Program-made: the position numbers and the translations under genes
The notes under the pieces: model-generated
What the model was told of the DNA's origin: nothing
What the model saw: the letters and a program-made list of their open reading frames with translations, nothing else
Databases searched by the model: none
In this document: positions 42,183 to 49,914 of the stretch, in pieces
Numbering within the stretch: position 1 is the stretch's first letter
Layout of the letters: each line of letters starts with the position of its first letter
NCBI GenBank assembly: GCA_965203855.1
Contig: CBDBDN010000009.1
Coordinates: forward strand, 124,001-188,000
Length of the DNA: 64,000 nt
From: Bin87 sp965203855
GTDB lineage: Bacteria; Chloroflexota; Dehalococcoidia; Lucifugimonadales; UBA3495
Direction of reading: 5' to 3'

Positions 42183-43104
42183 ACCGCACGCCGCCAATGC
42201 TGGCAACCTTGGCGCCGCTGTCGGCCGGCCGCCGATTCCGCACACGCCGCCCAACTTTCTGGCCCTGCCCCCGGAGCAGGCGGAGCTGGACACCGCCGCC
42301 GCTGTTGTCATACCGGTTCCCATAGACAGCACGACGTCCTTTCGCAGCGGCGCGCGCTATGGCCCGGCCGCCATCATTGCCGCCTCCGCTGCCCTGGAGG
42401 ACTACGACCTGGAACTGGACATTGATGTTGCGGAGCTGGGCATCCACACCACTGCGCCGCTGGAACCGCACGTCGGCGACCCGGAGCGAATGGCCGAGCG
42501 GGTACGCATTGCGGTTGCTTACTATGCCGGACTGAACAAGATAACCGCCGTAATCGGCGGCGACCATTCCGCCGCCATCGGTTCGGCCCTTGCCCACCGG
42601 GAACGGCATCCCGGCCTGTCCGTCCTTTACATTGACGCCCACGCCGACCTGCGCGACGCATATCAGGGAACCGGCTGGGGCCACGGTTCCGCCGCGCGCC
42701 GCATCGCCGAGCATTGCCCGGTTACTCTGGCCGGCGTCCGCACCTTGGCAAAGGAGGAACGGGATTACATAACCGCCGCTGGCATCCCCGTAACCTATTG
42801 GCCGCCTGACGAACCCGACTACATCGCCGGCGTCATCCGCACATTGGGCAACCCGGTGTACATCAGCGTTGACCTGGACGCCCTAGACCCGTCCGAGATG
42901 GCGGCAGTCGGTACGCCGGAACCGGGCGGTATGCGCTGGGCGGAGCTATTGGCGCTGTTGCGCGCCGTGGCCAAACAGCGCCGCATCGTCGGCTTTGACA
43001 TCTGCGAACTGGCGCCCAACGAAGGGCCGGCAGCCAACGCTTATACGGCGGCCAAGATGGCGTACAAGATGATTGGGTATGCGGCGGCGTTAGGGCCGTC
43101 TTGA
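42175..43104 (+). CDS. speB: agmatinase/ureohydrolase
   Basis: 309-residue arginase-superfamily enzyme, forming putrescine and urea from agmatine. Mn ligands are in GGDHSAAIG, YIDAHADLRD and SVDLDALDPSE; PIDSTTSFRSGARYGP is the usual N-terminal loop. Starts at a TTG overlapping the speD stop by eight bases; an ATG at 42197 is out of frame. Together the two genes supply putrescine and the aminopropyl donor. 3' end overlaps that of the unknown gene on the other strand by 15 bases. Confidence 0.87.
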   Translation: MPEPHAANAGNLGAAVGRPPIPHTPPNFLALPPEQAELDTAAAVVIPVPIDSTTSFRSGARYGPAAIIAASAALEDYDLELDIDVAELGIHTTAPLEPHVGDPERMAERVRIAVAYYAGLNKITAVIGGDHSAAIGSALAHRERHPGLSVLYIDAHADLRDAYQGTGWGHGSAARRIAEHCPVTLAGVRTLAKEERDYITAAGIPVTYWPPDEPDYIAGVIRTLGNPVYISVDLDALDPSEMAAVGTPEPGGMRWAELLALLRAVAKQRRIVGFDICELAPNEGPAANAYTAAKMAYKMIGYAAALGPS

Positions 43105-43998
43105 TGGTGGGACTTCCGCCGCAATGCCCAAATCCAAGCCTTGCGCCCGAACTTGCTCGACAACCCGCTGCCATAATCGCACGACATTAGTCAAATCCTT
43201 TTGCGGATTCAGCCGGTTAGCCTGTGTGCTTTCAGGGTTAATGATGTCCGGCAGTTCAATAACAGGCCGCGCGAATCCTGCGGATGCCGAATACGACGGC
43301 AAGCACGGGAAAAACGAGAACATCCCCTCAAAAGGTTCATCGTAAGTAGCGCCAAAGTACAGCCGCCAATCAGATTCTGGAGCGTTGCAGGAGGGCGGCT
43401 TGGCGCACGATTGCATATCCGCCGGGTATCCACATCCTTCCCTCTGGTATCGGGGATACAGGGTTACGTCCCGATACGCGTTTGGAACCATCCCCGCCAG
43501 TTTGCGGCGGTAGGTTGCTAGGTCGTGGTCAATCCAATCCCTGACTACGAAAACGGTATCAAGTATGAACTTTCCGCCAGCGCTGGATCCGAACAGCAAA
43601 ACCGAACCGCGCTTCAAATAGCGGAGTTGCGTAGGCCCTTTCTGAGTGCGCTGCTTGCAGCCGGTGTAATAGAAACCGCCGAACACAAACGGGTCGGTAT
43701 TCTGCAACCCGGTATAATCGGCTTTCTGTTCATAATAGGGCCGCCAAACCCGTTGCGGCAGGCCGCTCCCTTGCCGACCGAATTCTTGAATTAACTCCGA
43801 TTTGGCTTCCCATTCGCCCCAAAACTCAATCTGCACGGACGCCGATTTGTCGTCGCAGTCCAAATACTGACCGCCAACGCGCAGGTATTTGCGCGCGTGC
43901 GTTTCCGCATTCCTCCGCCATTTTGCGCCGTTCTTGGCAGACGGTTCCCCGCCAGGGTGCATAAATTGAACGAAGCACAATTTTTCAGATATGCCCAT
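43090..43998 (-). CDS. unknown protein, conserved-looking
   Basis: 302 residues starting at the ATG 43998, which has TGGAGGCAACGG in front. I do not recognise it. Features: LCFVQFMHPGGEPSAKNG near the start, IEFWGEWEAKSELIQEFG, NTDPFVFGGFYYTGCKQ, then GSVLLFGSSAGGKFILDTVFVV, a mixed alpha/beta protein with many Cys (about 8). Pro- and aromatic-rich second half (YFGATYDEPFEGMFSFFPCLPSY). It reads like a soluble globular enzyme rather than a structural or membrane protein. Coding composition is less C-biased than genes to its left. No obvious functional neighbour. Confidence 0.65.
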   Translation of the reverse strand: MGISEKLCFVQFMHPGGEPSAKNGAKWRRNAETHARKYLRVGGQYLDCDDKSASVQIEFWGEWEAKSELIQEFGRQGSGLPQRVWRPYYEQKADYTGLQNTDPFVFGGFYYTGCKQRTQKGPTQLRYLKRGSVLLFGSSAGGKFILDTVFVVRDWIDHDLATYRRKLAGMVPNAYRDVTLYPRYQREGCGYPADMQSCAKPPSCNAPESDWRLYFGATYDEPFEGMFSFFPCLPSYSASAGFARPVIELPDIINPESTQANRLNPQKDLTNVVRLWQRVVEQVRAQGLDLGIAAEVPPSRRP

Positions 43999-44146
43999 AT
44001 CCGTTGCCTCCATATCAGCGAATTGCCTAGTTTGCGAACATCCGCATCCATTCCCGGTTTCCCTACTCTGCGGACGTGCTACATCACCGACCCAACCGAT
44101 GCTCTTGCTTTATTATAGCCCACCAGTGCCTGAATGCCCATTTTCC

Positions 44147-44176
44147 TTGACAACCCCAACCGCCCGACCCTACAAT
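44147..44176 (+). promoter_or_regulatory. sigma-70-like promoter before the HMG-CoA-lyase-like gene
   Basis: TTGACA (44147-44152), 18-base spacer, TACAAT (44171-44176). The ORF that begins at 44134 would include the promoter, which supports 44284 as the true start. Confidence 0.65.
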
Positions 44177-44283
44177 CCCGCCATCTAGACCGCTTGGTCG
44201 GCGCAGCTGCGCTTGTCATAACCAAACCAGTCGAACCAACCGCCCGCATTGCCGCCGCCTGTTGCGGCGCAAGGAGCAGCCCT

Positions 44284-45477
44284 ATGCCACAGCAATGGCC
44301 TACCGTTCACTATAAAGAGGAAGGGATGCGCGAGGGGATGCAGATTGAGGACGCCAACATCTCCGTTGACGACAAGGTTGAACTCCTCGATATGCTCTCC
44401 GAAACCGGCCTCAAAAGCATCGTCGTTGGCTCTTTCGTCAGCCCCCGGTGGACGCCCCAGATGGAGCGCATCGACGAAATAGTGCAGAAATTCACTCCCA
44501 AACCGGGTGTTACCTACACCGCGCTGGCGCTCAACGCCCGCGGCGTGGAGCGCGCCCGCGCCTATTCGCCTCCGCTGACCATTGAGCGCGACGCTTACCC
44601 CCGCCTTTCCTGCCATCTCTGCGATGTGTTCGCCCGCCGCAACACCAACCGCAGCCAGATGGACGAAATGGAACGCTGGCCGGCCATCATCGCCCAGGCT
44701 CAGGAACTCGGCATTACCGAAGCCGGCATCGGCTGCAACGCCTCCTGGGGTTCCAATTTCCTCGGCGAATTCCCGGTGGACAGCCTGCTGACCCTACTGG
44801 AATACCAGCATGGCCTTTGGGATGAGGCCGGCATCAAAGTGGCCAGCTGCTCAATGGGCGACCCGATGAGCCACTGTACGCCGGCCAAGGTTGAGGAAAG
44901 CATTGTCCGCGTCAAGGAACGCTGGCCCGAAATCAACCACTTCCGGCTTCACCTGCACAACGGGCGCAATATGGCCATCGCCTCGGCTTACGCCGCAATG
45001 CGCGTCCTCGGCCCTGAGGATACTCTGGAGCTGGACGGCACCATTGGCGGGTTCGGCGGATGCCCTTACTGCGGCAACGGGCGCGCCACCGGAATGGCGC
45101 CCACTGAGGATCTGCTCCATATGATGGATGATATGGGCGTTCCCACTGGTGTGGACATTGACAAGCTCATTGACTGCGTGTGGGCCGCCGAGCGCATCAT
45201 CGGGCGCGAACTTTACGGCCATGTTTCCAAGGCCGGCCCGCGTCCCCGCGCCGGTAGCGGCAACCTCTACGACATCAATATGCCCTTCGTGGAAACCCTG
45301 GAACAGGCTACCCACTTCAAAAAGGGCGAGCAGATGTACGAGGGCGGCATCTATCCCTATCGCGAGCCGGTAACCAGCCCCTACCGCGACCGCGTTGACC
45401 AGGGACTGCCGGTATTCGGTCAATCCCCTGGTGAGTTCCCCTGGAACCAGGCCTGGTTGCCCAAAGCCGACCAGTAA
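44284..45477 (+). CDS. HMG-CoA lyase/homocitrate synthase-like TIM-barrel enzyme
   Basis: 397 residues from MPQQWPTVHYKEEGMREGMQ. REGMQ with a metal-binding segment, GLKSIVVGSFVSPRWTPQM and LHLHNGRNMAIASAYAAM (HxH metal ligands), and GGFGGCPYCGNGRATG are the DRE-TIM metallolyase signature in an atypical form (EGMREGMQ rather than DRE). C-terminal region (GRELYGHVSKAGPRPRAG) is not LeuA-like. Substrate uncertain. AAGGAG lies before ATG 44284. An efficient terminator follows. Confidence 0.83.
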   Translation: MPQQWPTVHYKEEGMREGMQIEDANISVDDKVELLDMLSETGLKSIVVGSFVSPRWTPQMERIDEIVQKFTPKPGVTYTALALNARGVERARAYSPPLTIERDAYPRLSCHLCDVFARRNTNRSQMDEMERWPAIIAQAQELGITEAGIGCNASWGSNFLGEFPVDSLLTLLEYQHGLWDEAGIKVASCSMGDPMSHCTPAKVEESIVRVKERWPEINHFRLHLHNGRNMAIASAYAAMRVLGPEDTLELDGTIGGFGGCPYCGNGRATGMAPTEDLLHMMDDMGVPTGVDIDKLIDCVWAAERIIGRELYGHVSKAGPRPRAGSGNLYDINMPFVETLEQATHFKKGEQMYEGGIYPYREPVTSPYRDRVDQGLPVFGQSPGEFPWNQAWLPKADQ

Positions 45478-45511
45478 CCCGCCATTCCCGCACGACGGGA
45501 TACCGATAAAG

Positions 45512-45541
45512 GGCGCCGGGATACCCATTCCGGCGCCTTTT
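45512..45541 (+). terminator. intrinsic terminator
   Basis: GGCGCCGG, loop GATACCCATT, CCGGCGCC and TTTT, ending the lyase-like gene on the + strand and lying between convergent genes. Confidence 0.85.
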
Positions 45542-45548
45542 GCGTGGT

Positions 45549-45890
45549 CTATTCCACCGCGTCAGCGTCCGAATCCGAACCGCTGCTCCACGCACTGGCG
45601 AGAGTGGCGGCGGCGATGGCGAGGATAACGGTTGCCGCTGTGCCATCCTTACGCAAATCCTGAATCACATCCTTGAAACACTGCCAGTCAACTGGCTCGT
45701 CGGTGAATACGGCGGGCGCGGCATCCCCGATACAGGACATCGCATCCCAAATGTACTGCCCCAAGTAAAGCGCGCTGGCTAAAAACAGGATGACGACCCC
45801 GATGATCAGCTTGAGATTGACCGGCCTGGTGTTGGGCAAAAACCGCGCCAGGCGTTCTTTTAGCCTGGTATCCATCCCGTTGGCGGTCAT
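45549..45890 (-). CDS. small membrane protein, unknown (operon partner 2)
   Basis: 113 residues from MTANGMDTRLKERL. Two predicted membrane segments (KLIIGVVILFLASALYLGQYI; TAATVILAIAAATLASAWS) with a Cys/Asp-rich loop between. The ATG overlaps the stop of the preceding membrane protein gene as ATGA. I do not recognise it; the two may form a complex. Confidence 0.65.
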   Translation of the reverse strand: MTANGMDTRLKERLARFLPNTRPVNLKLIIGVVILFLASALYLGQYIWDAMSCIGDAAPAVFTDEPVDWQCFKDVIQDLRKDGTAATVILAIAAATLASAWSSGSDSDADAVE

Positions 45891-46072
45891 GCTTTGCCGC
45901 CCGAATCGTTGATGACCTTGCCTACGGCGGCAATCAGCCCGACGACCAGGAATACCCAGATGCCCAACGGCCGCATCCAATCCCAGCCGGTGAAACCGGC
46001 AACAATCGCCCAGACCGCCGTAGCCAGGATGCCAACCCACAGCCCCCGCAGAAATCCGTCTATTGCCAGCAT
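45887..46072 (-). CDS. small membrane protein, unknown (operon partner 1)
   Basis: 61 residues with two hydrophobic helices (GILATAVWAIVAGFTGW; GIWVFLVVGLIAAVGKVI). AGAGG before the ATG. Overlaps the next gene by four bases (ATGA). Confidence 0.65.
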   Translation of the reverse strand: MLAIDGFLRGLWVGILATAVWAIVAGFTGWDWMRPLGIWVFLVVGLIAAVGKVINDSGGKA

Positions 46073-46159
46073 TTTGTACCTCTAGTCGACAGGGCGCACA
46101 TTCCCGATTGCGTCCTAATTATACACCGGCAGCCATAGCTAAGATTCGCTTATGCCGTC

Positions 46160-46195
46160 GGCGGCTTTTCCGGTCGATTGCAGCTAAAAGCCGCC
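46160..46195. terminator. bidirectional hairpin terminator
   Basis: GGCGGCTTTT and AAAAGCCGCC flank a 16-base loop. It lies downstream of the Nudix/zinc-ribbon gene on the - strand; the T run of the arm could also help termination from either side. Confidence 0.6.
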
Positions 46196-46233
46196 TTGTC
46201 TATCGGGAACTGTCGCACCGCGATAATTTTGGC

Positions 46234-46731
46234 CTACCAGAACTTACGCTTGCAGTTATAGCAACGGTACGGGTTGCGGTGGTGTGGATACCGCCGGAGC
46301 CGTACTCGACCGCTGCCACAATGCGGGCAAGCGGATGGCAACGGTTGAGATGCCAAACGGCGATGCTTTCTTTTCATAGCCTGCCAATGATATATGGCGG
46401 CTCTGTCGTTACCAAATGCCAGCTTTGGCAGACTGCCATAGCTGAAAAATTTAGCGTCAAGGCATTCCGGCTTTTTTGCCTTGAGCTTGCCGCCCTTGAT
46501 GGTGGCATACCAAGTTTTGTTACGCTCCCCCATAATTTTAGTGACGATACGAACATAAAAACCGGTTTCCTCGCGCGTTTCGCGGGCGGCGGCACGCTTG
46601 CTGCCTTCGCCCTCGTCAACGTGCCCGCCCGGTAACGACCAAAGGTATTTTTCTTTGCCAAAGCCGCGCTGTATCAGCAAAACCCGCCCTTGGTAGTCCT
46701 CTACCAAACACCATGCTATTTTCTCAGCCAT
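46234..46731 (-). CDS. Nudix hydrolase fused to a C-terminal zinc ribbon
   Basis: 165 residues. Nudix box GGHVDEGEGSKRAAARETRE, then ETGF; the N-terminus MAEKIAWCLVEDYQGRVLLIQR is a normal Nudix strand. Residues 135-165 form a Cys4 zinc ribbon (CPHCGS...YRCYNCKRKFW), a type common in transposase N-termini and rarely fused to Nudix proteins. Start ATG 46731 has GGAGATGG. Gene is AT-richer than its neighbours (lysine/asparagine codons with A/T), suggesting transfer. Confidence 0.8.
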   Translation of the reverse strand: MAEKIAWCLVEDYQGRVLLIQRGFGKEKYLWSLPGGHVDEGEGSKRAAARETREETGFYVRIVTKIMGERNKTWYATIKGGKLKAKKPECLDAKFFSYGSLPKLAFGNDRAAIYHWQAMKRKHRRLASQPLPSACPHCGSGRVRLRRYPHHRNPYRCYNCKRKFW

Positions 46732-46819
46732 ACCATCTCCGTTCCGCTGTTGCACGTAGCAAAACCCCGGTAGGGGCGTGTTCGTACTCATACGCCCCTA
46801 CCTTATTCGTTCCGATACG

Positions 46820-47809
46820 CTACGCCGAAGCGCAGGCCACCGAAATCACATTCACCGCCGTTTCCGGGAGGGCGTCCGCCGTCCAGCTGGCCCCGCCGTC
46901 GTGGGTGCCGAATACCTGGCCGCGGCGGGTGCAGAAATAGACCTGCGCCGGATCCTGGCGGTTCACGGCCACGCCAAAGGTGGTGCTGCCGGGATTGACG
47001 CCATGGTCAAACCGTTCCCAGCTGTCGCCCAGGTTGGTGGTCCGCATCACGCCGCCCTGTTCGCTGCCGAAGTTCATTCCGACGCAGGCGTACAGGGTGT
47101 TGGGGTCGGCGGGGTCGCGCACCACGCCCCGGGAATACTTGATGTCGGAGAACCGGCTGAAGTCGCAGTCCTGCCACGACGCGCCCTTGTCGGCGCTGCG
47201 CCAGACGCCGGTGCGGTTGGAAATCAACACCGTGCCGGCGTCGGCGCCGCCCACGGCCACGCCGTGCAAGTCCAGCAGGTCAACATCGCCGGCGAACTCG
47301 CTGTTGCGAATCGTCCAGGTGCGCCCGCCGTCCGTGCTGCTGGCCGCGCCGCCCACTTCCAGCGCCGCATACATATTGTCCGGGTTGCTGGCCTCAATAT
47401 CGATGCCCAGGATCCGCATGGCAAATGCCATCTGCACCTGCTCCGGGTTGGACACCGTGGCGATATACGACCAGTTCGCGCCGCCGTCCTCGCTCTTGAA
47501 CACTTCGGCGCCCTCGGTGCCGGCGAACATAATGCTGGGGTTGTTGGGATGGAACCGCAGCGACCACACCACCCGGCCCTCGGTCATATTCATCCGCTGC
47601 CACTTGTCGCCGCCGTCCATGCTCCGATAGACGCCGCGCTGCGTCCCGCAAAAGATGGTGCGCGGGTCGTCGGGATGAATGGCGAGCGCCCGCGCCTGGG
47701 TTGCCGGCGCCAGCCCGTCGGTCAGCAAGTCCCAGTGGGCATCGCCGGCCGTTTTACGATACAGTCCGCTGGCCTCGGCGCCAACGTACACGAGAGTATT
47801 GCCTGCCAT
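46820..47809 (-). CDS. sortilin/BNR-repeat beta-propeller protein
   Basis: 329 residues with repeated Asp-box units (VYRSMDGGDKWQRM, VFKSEDGGANWSYI, SSTDGGRTWTI, VWRSADKGASWQDC, VFGTHDGGASWTAD), a VPS10/BNR propeller fold. No signal peptide or membrane anchor, unlike secreted homologues, so it may be cytoplasmic or exported otherwise. AAGGAGG stands before ATG 47809. Function not known. Confidence 0.82.
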   Translation of the reverse strand: MAGNTLVYVGAEASGLYRKTAGDAHWDLLTDGLAPATQARALAIHPDDPRTIFCGTQRGVYRSMDGGDKWQRMNMTEGRVVWSLRFHPNNPSIMFAGTEGAEVFKSEDGGANWSYIATVSNPEQVQMAFAMRILGIDIEASNPDNMYAALEVGGAASSTDGGRTWTIRNSEFAGDVDLLDLHGVAVGGADAGTVLISNRTGVWRSADKGASWQDCDFSRFSDIKYSRGVVRDPADPNTLYACVGMNFGSEQGGVMRTTNLGDSWERFDHGVNPGSTTFGVAVNRQDPAQVYFCTRRGQVFGTHDGGASWTADALPETAVNVISVACASA

Positions 47810-47938
47810 AATCGTGCCTCCTTATCCCTGTTGTCATAACCCGTAGGCATTGCTGCCTGCATTTCAGCAGACCCATCCCCGGATGTCAAACGATGCCGGC
47901 TGCCTTTATTGATTTGCGGAACATTGGGAACGGCGCGG

Positions 47939-47966
47939 TTGCCGGGATTGCAGAATGTGCTATAAT
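47939..47966 (+). promoter_or_regulatory. promoter of the tRNA-Glu gene
   Basis: TTGCCG (47939-47944), 16-base spacer, TATAAT (47961-47966), 38 bases before the tRNA. Confidence 0.75.
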
Positions 47967-48004
47967 CGTGTCCGTACTTGCCAGGATTTGGCCGGGTACG
48001 CCGC

Positions 48005-48081
48005 GGCGCATTCGTCTAGCGGCCCAGGACACCGCCCTCTCAAGGCGGAGATCAGGGGTTCGAATCCCCTATGCGCCACCA
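48005..48081 (+). tRNA. tRNA-Glu (anticodon CTC)
   Basis: Acceptor stem GGCGCAT/ATGCGCC, anticodon stem CCGCC/GGCGG with anticodon CTC (48039-48041) reading GAG, T arm AGGGGTTCGAATCCCCT. CCA is encoded (48079-48081). The D arm is in GTCTAGCGGCCCAGGAC. Its own promoter is upstream and terminator follows. Confidence 0.97.
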
Positions 48082-48090
48082 CGATAATTT

Positions 48091-48122
48091 CGCCGACGCC
48101 GCTGCCAGGCGTCGGCGATTTT
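48091..48122 (+). terminator. intrinsic terminator of tRNA-Glu
   Basis: CGCCGACGCC, loop GCTGCCA, GGCGTCGGCG and ATTTT: a perfect 10-base stem just after the tRNA. Confidence 0.9.
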
Positions 48123-48166
48123 CGTTAGTACGCTTATCCAATACCCATGATGCCCGGGTTGAGCCT

Positions 48167-49066
48167 ATGCCGGATGCCACAACATTGCTGGCTTTGGGGC
48201 TGGTGCTGGCGTCGGCCGGCGGACACGCGTCCTGGAATCTGCTGCTGAAACGAGCGCAGCGGCAGGAAGTATTCGTCTGGTGGCTGTCGGCTTTTGCGGC
48301 GGCGGCGCTGCTGCCGATTGCCGTCATCATTGCGCTGCGGACATCGCTGGATATAGTAGGGCTATGGTATGTAACCGGTTCGGCGCTGGTGCATATCTGC
48401 TATTTCCTGTTCCTGGGGCGCAGCCTGGCCCGCAGCGACCTGTCGCTGGTGTATCCCATCGCGCGCGGGTTCGGCCCCGGCCTGTCGCCAATTCTGGCGG
48501 CGTTGACGCTGGGCGAAACGGTAAGCATCCCCGGCTGGGCCGGCATCGGCTGCATCGTGGCCGGCATCTATCTAATGGCCTGGTGGGGACGCGTGCAACT
48601 GCGCTGGTCGCTGCCGGATTTCAGCCGATTAAGGCATCAGAACGCCGCCGGGATCGGATATGCGCTGCTGACCGGCCTGTGCATCGCGCTTTATACCATC
48701 GTTGACAAGCAGGGCGTAGCCTATATCAGCCCCTTTCTGTACTTGTATCTGATGACTGCCGGCGTTGCCGCCGGTATGCTGCCCTACATTATCCGCAATC
48801 ACGGCTGGCGGGCGATTGGCGGGGAATGGCGGACGGAGCCGTGGGCAATCCCGGCGGCATCCGGTCTGGTGTATCTGGCCTACGGACTTGCGCTGTCGGC
48901 GTTACGCATCTCGGAAGTCAGCTATGTGGCGCCGGCGCGAGAAGTGGGTATGCTGTTTGCGCTGGCCCTAGGCGCAGTGGTACTCCGGGAAAGGATTACG
49001 CGGGGACGGTTGATCGGGGCGGCGCTGATTGCGGTCGGCCTGGCGGTAATCACGCTTTTCCGGTGA
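48167..49066 (+). CDS. EamA/DMT superfamily exporter
   Basis: 299 residues, ten hydrophobic segments in two similar halves, as in drug/metabolite transporters (GHASWNLLLKRA...; YPIARGFGPGLSPILAALTLGETVS; APAREVGMLFALALGAVVLRERIT). The conserved RExxGxxFxxxxxxxxxxE motif of the second half is visible. Start ATG 48167 excludes the in-frame extension from the tRNA/terminator (48071). Substrate unknown. Confidence 0.85.
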   Translation: MPDATTLLALGLVLASAGGHASWNLLLKRAQRQEVFVWWLSAFAAAALLPIAVIIALRTSLDIVGLWYVTGSALVHICYFLFLGRSLARSDLSLVYPIARGFGPGLSPILAALTLGETVSIPGWAGIGCIVAGIYLMAWWGRVQLRWSLPDFSRLRHQNAAGIGYALLTGLCIALYTIVDKQGVAYISPFLYLYLMTAGVAAGMLPYIIRNHGWRAIGGEWRTEPWAIPAASGLVYLAYGLALSALRISEVSYVAPAREVGMLFALALGAVVLRERITRGRLIGAALIAVGLAVITLFR

Positions 49067-49211
49067 TGCCGGGGATGAATACGGATAGCCGGGCAAGGTG
49101 TCCTTGTCGCATCGGGCCGGCGATGGCACAATGGGCGCGCCAACGGCTGGCAGATCGAAATAGGGCGGAATAAGGATTCCACCACAAGCGACTGGCAAAG
49201 GGAGGAAAACT

Positions 49212-49847
49212 ATGGCTGACCAGATTGGGCTGTTTGAGGCGATTTACAGCCAGCGGCAGATTACGCGCTACAAGCCGGATCCGGTGCCGCAGGGCGCGCT
49301 GGAGCATATTATTGACGCAGCGACCAAAGCGCCCAACGGCGGCAACACGCAGCCTTGGGAGTTTGTCGTAATCAACGACCCGGCTCTGGTGCGGCAGCTG
49401 GGCGAGCTGTACAAAAATACCTGGCTGGACGCGATGGGCTGGGAACCATCTCCGTCTGAAAGCCGCGTGTATCGCCACGCCCGCTATCTGGCGCACCATA
49501 TGCCGGAAGTTCCGGCGATGATTGTAGTGTGCGCCGACCACTCCAGAGGCAGTGGCTACCAGCTTGGACAGCCGATCGAACGGGGGCGGCACGCAGCATC
49601 CATCTGGCCGGCGGTCCAGAACCTGTTCCTGGCGGCGCGAGCGCTGGGGTTGGGGACGCGCATCACCACCGTGCTGAACCGCCAAGAGGATGCGGTGCGG
49701 CAATTGCTGGGGCTGCCGGAATATGCCGAAATGATTTGCCTGACGCCAGTTGGCTATCCTCAAGGCAATTTCGGGCCGACAACGCGGCGGCCGGCAGCGG
49801 AAGCAACCTCAATCAACGGGTGGGGCAATCGCAGCTGGCCGAGCTGA
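49212..49847 (+). CDS. nitroreductase family protein
   Basis: 211 residues, FMN-dependent. AIYSQRQITRYKPDPVP, APNGGNTQPWEFVVI and the GLGTRITTVL core are typical. Likely reduces nitro or enone compounds with NAD(P)H; many act in unrelated metabolism. GGGAGGAAAACT precedes the ATG. Next to an amidohydrolase gene, 67 bases later. Confidence 0.87.
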   Translation: MADQIGLFEAIYSQRQITRYKPDPVPQGALEHIIDAATKAPNGGNTQPWEFVVINDPALVRQLGELYKNTWLDAMGWEPSPSESRVYRHARYLAHHMPEVPAMIVVCADHSRGSGYQLGQPIERGRHAASIWPAVQNLFLAARALGLGTRITTVLNRQEDAVRQLLGLPEYAEMICLTPVGYPQGNFGPTTRRPAAEATSINGWGNRSWPS

Positions 49848-49914
49848 CGGCGCCGGGAGCGCTCTTTGACTTGACCGAATTGGCAACTTGAACGGATTGA
49901 CGAGAGGGTAACAA

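Noticed and set aside
47823..48140. DnaA boxes at the strand-bias switch
   Set aside because: Only partial matches such as TTATCC and TTATCCA were seen, not a cluster; a real search needs computation.
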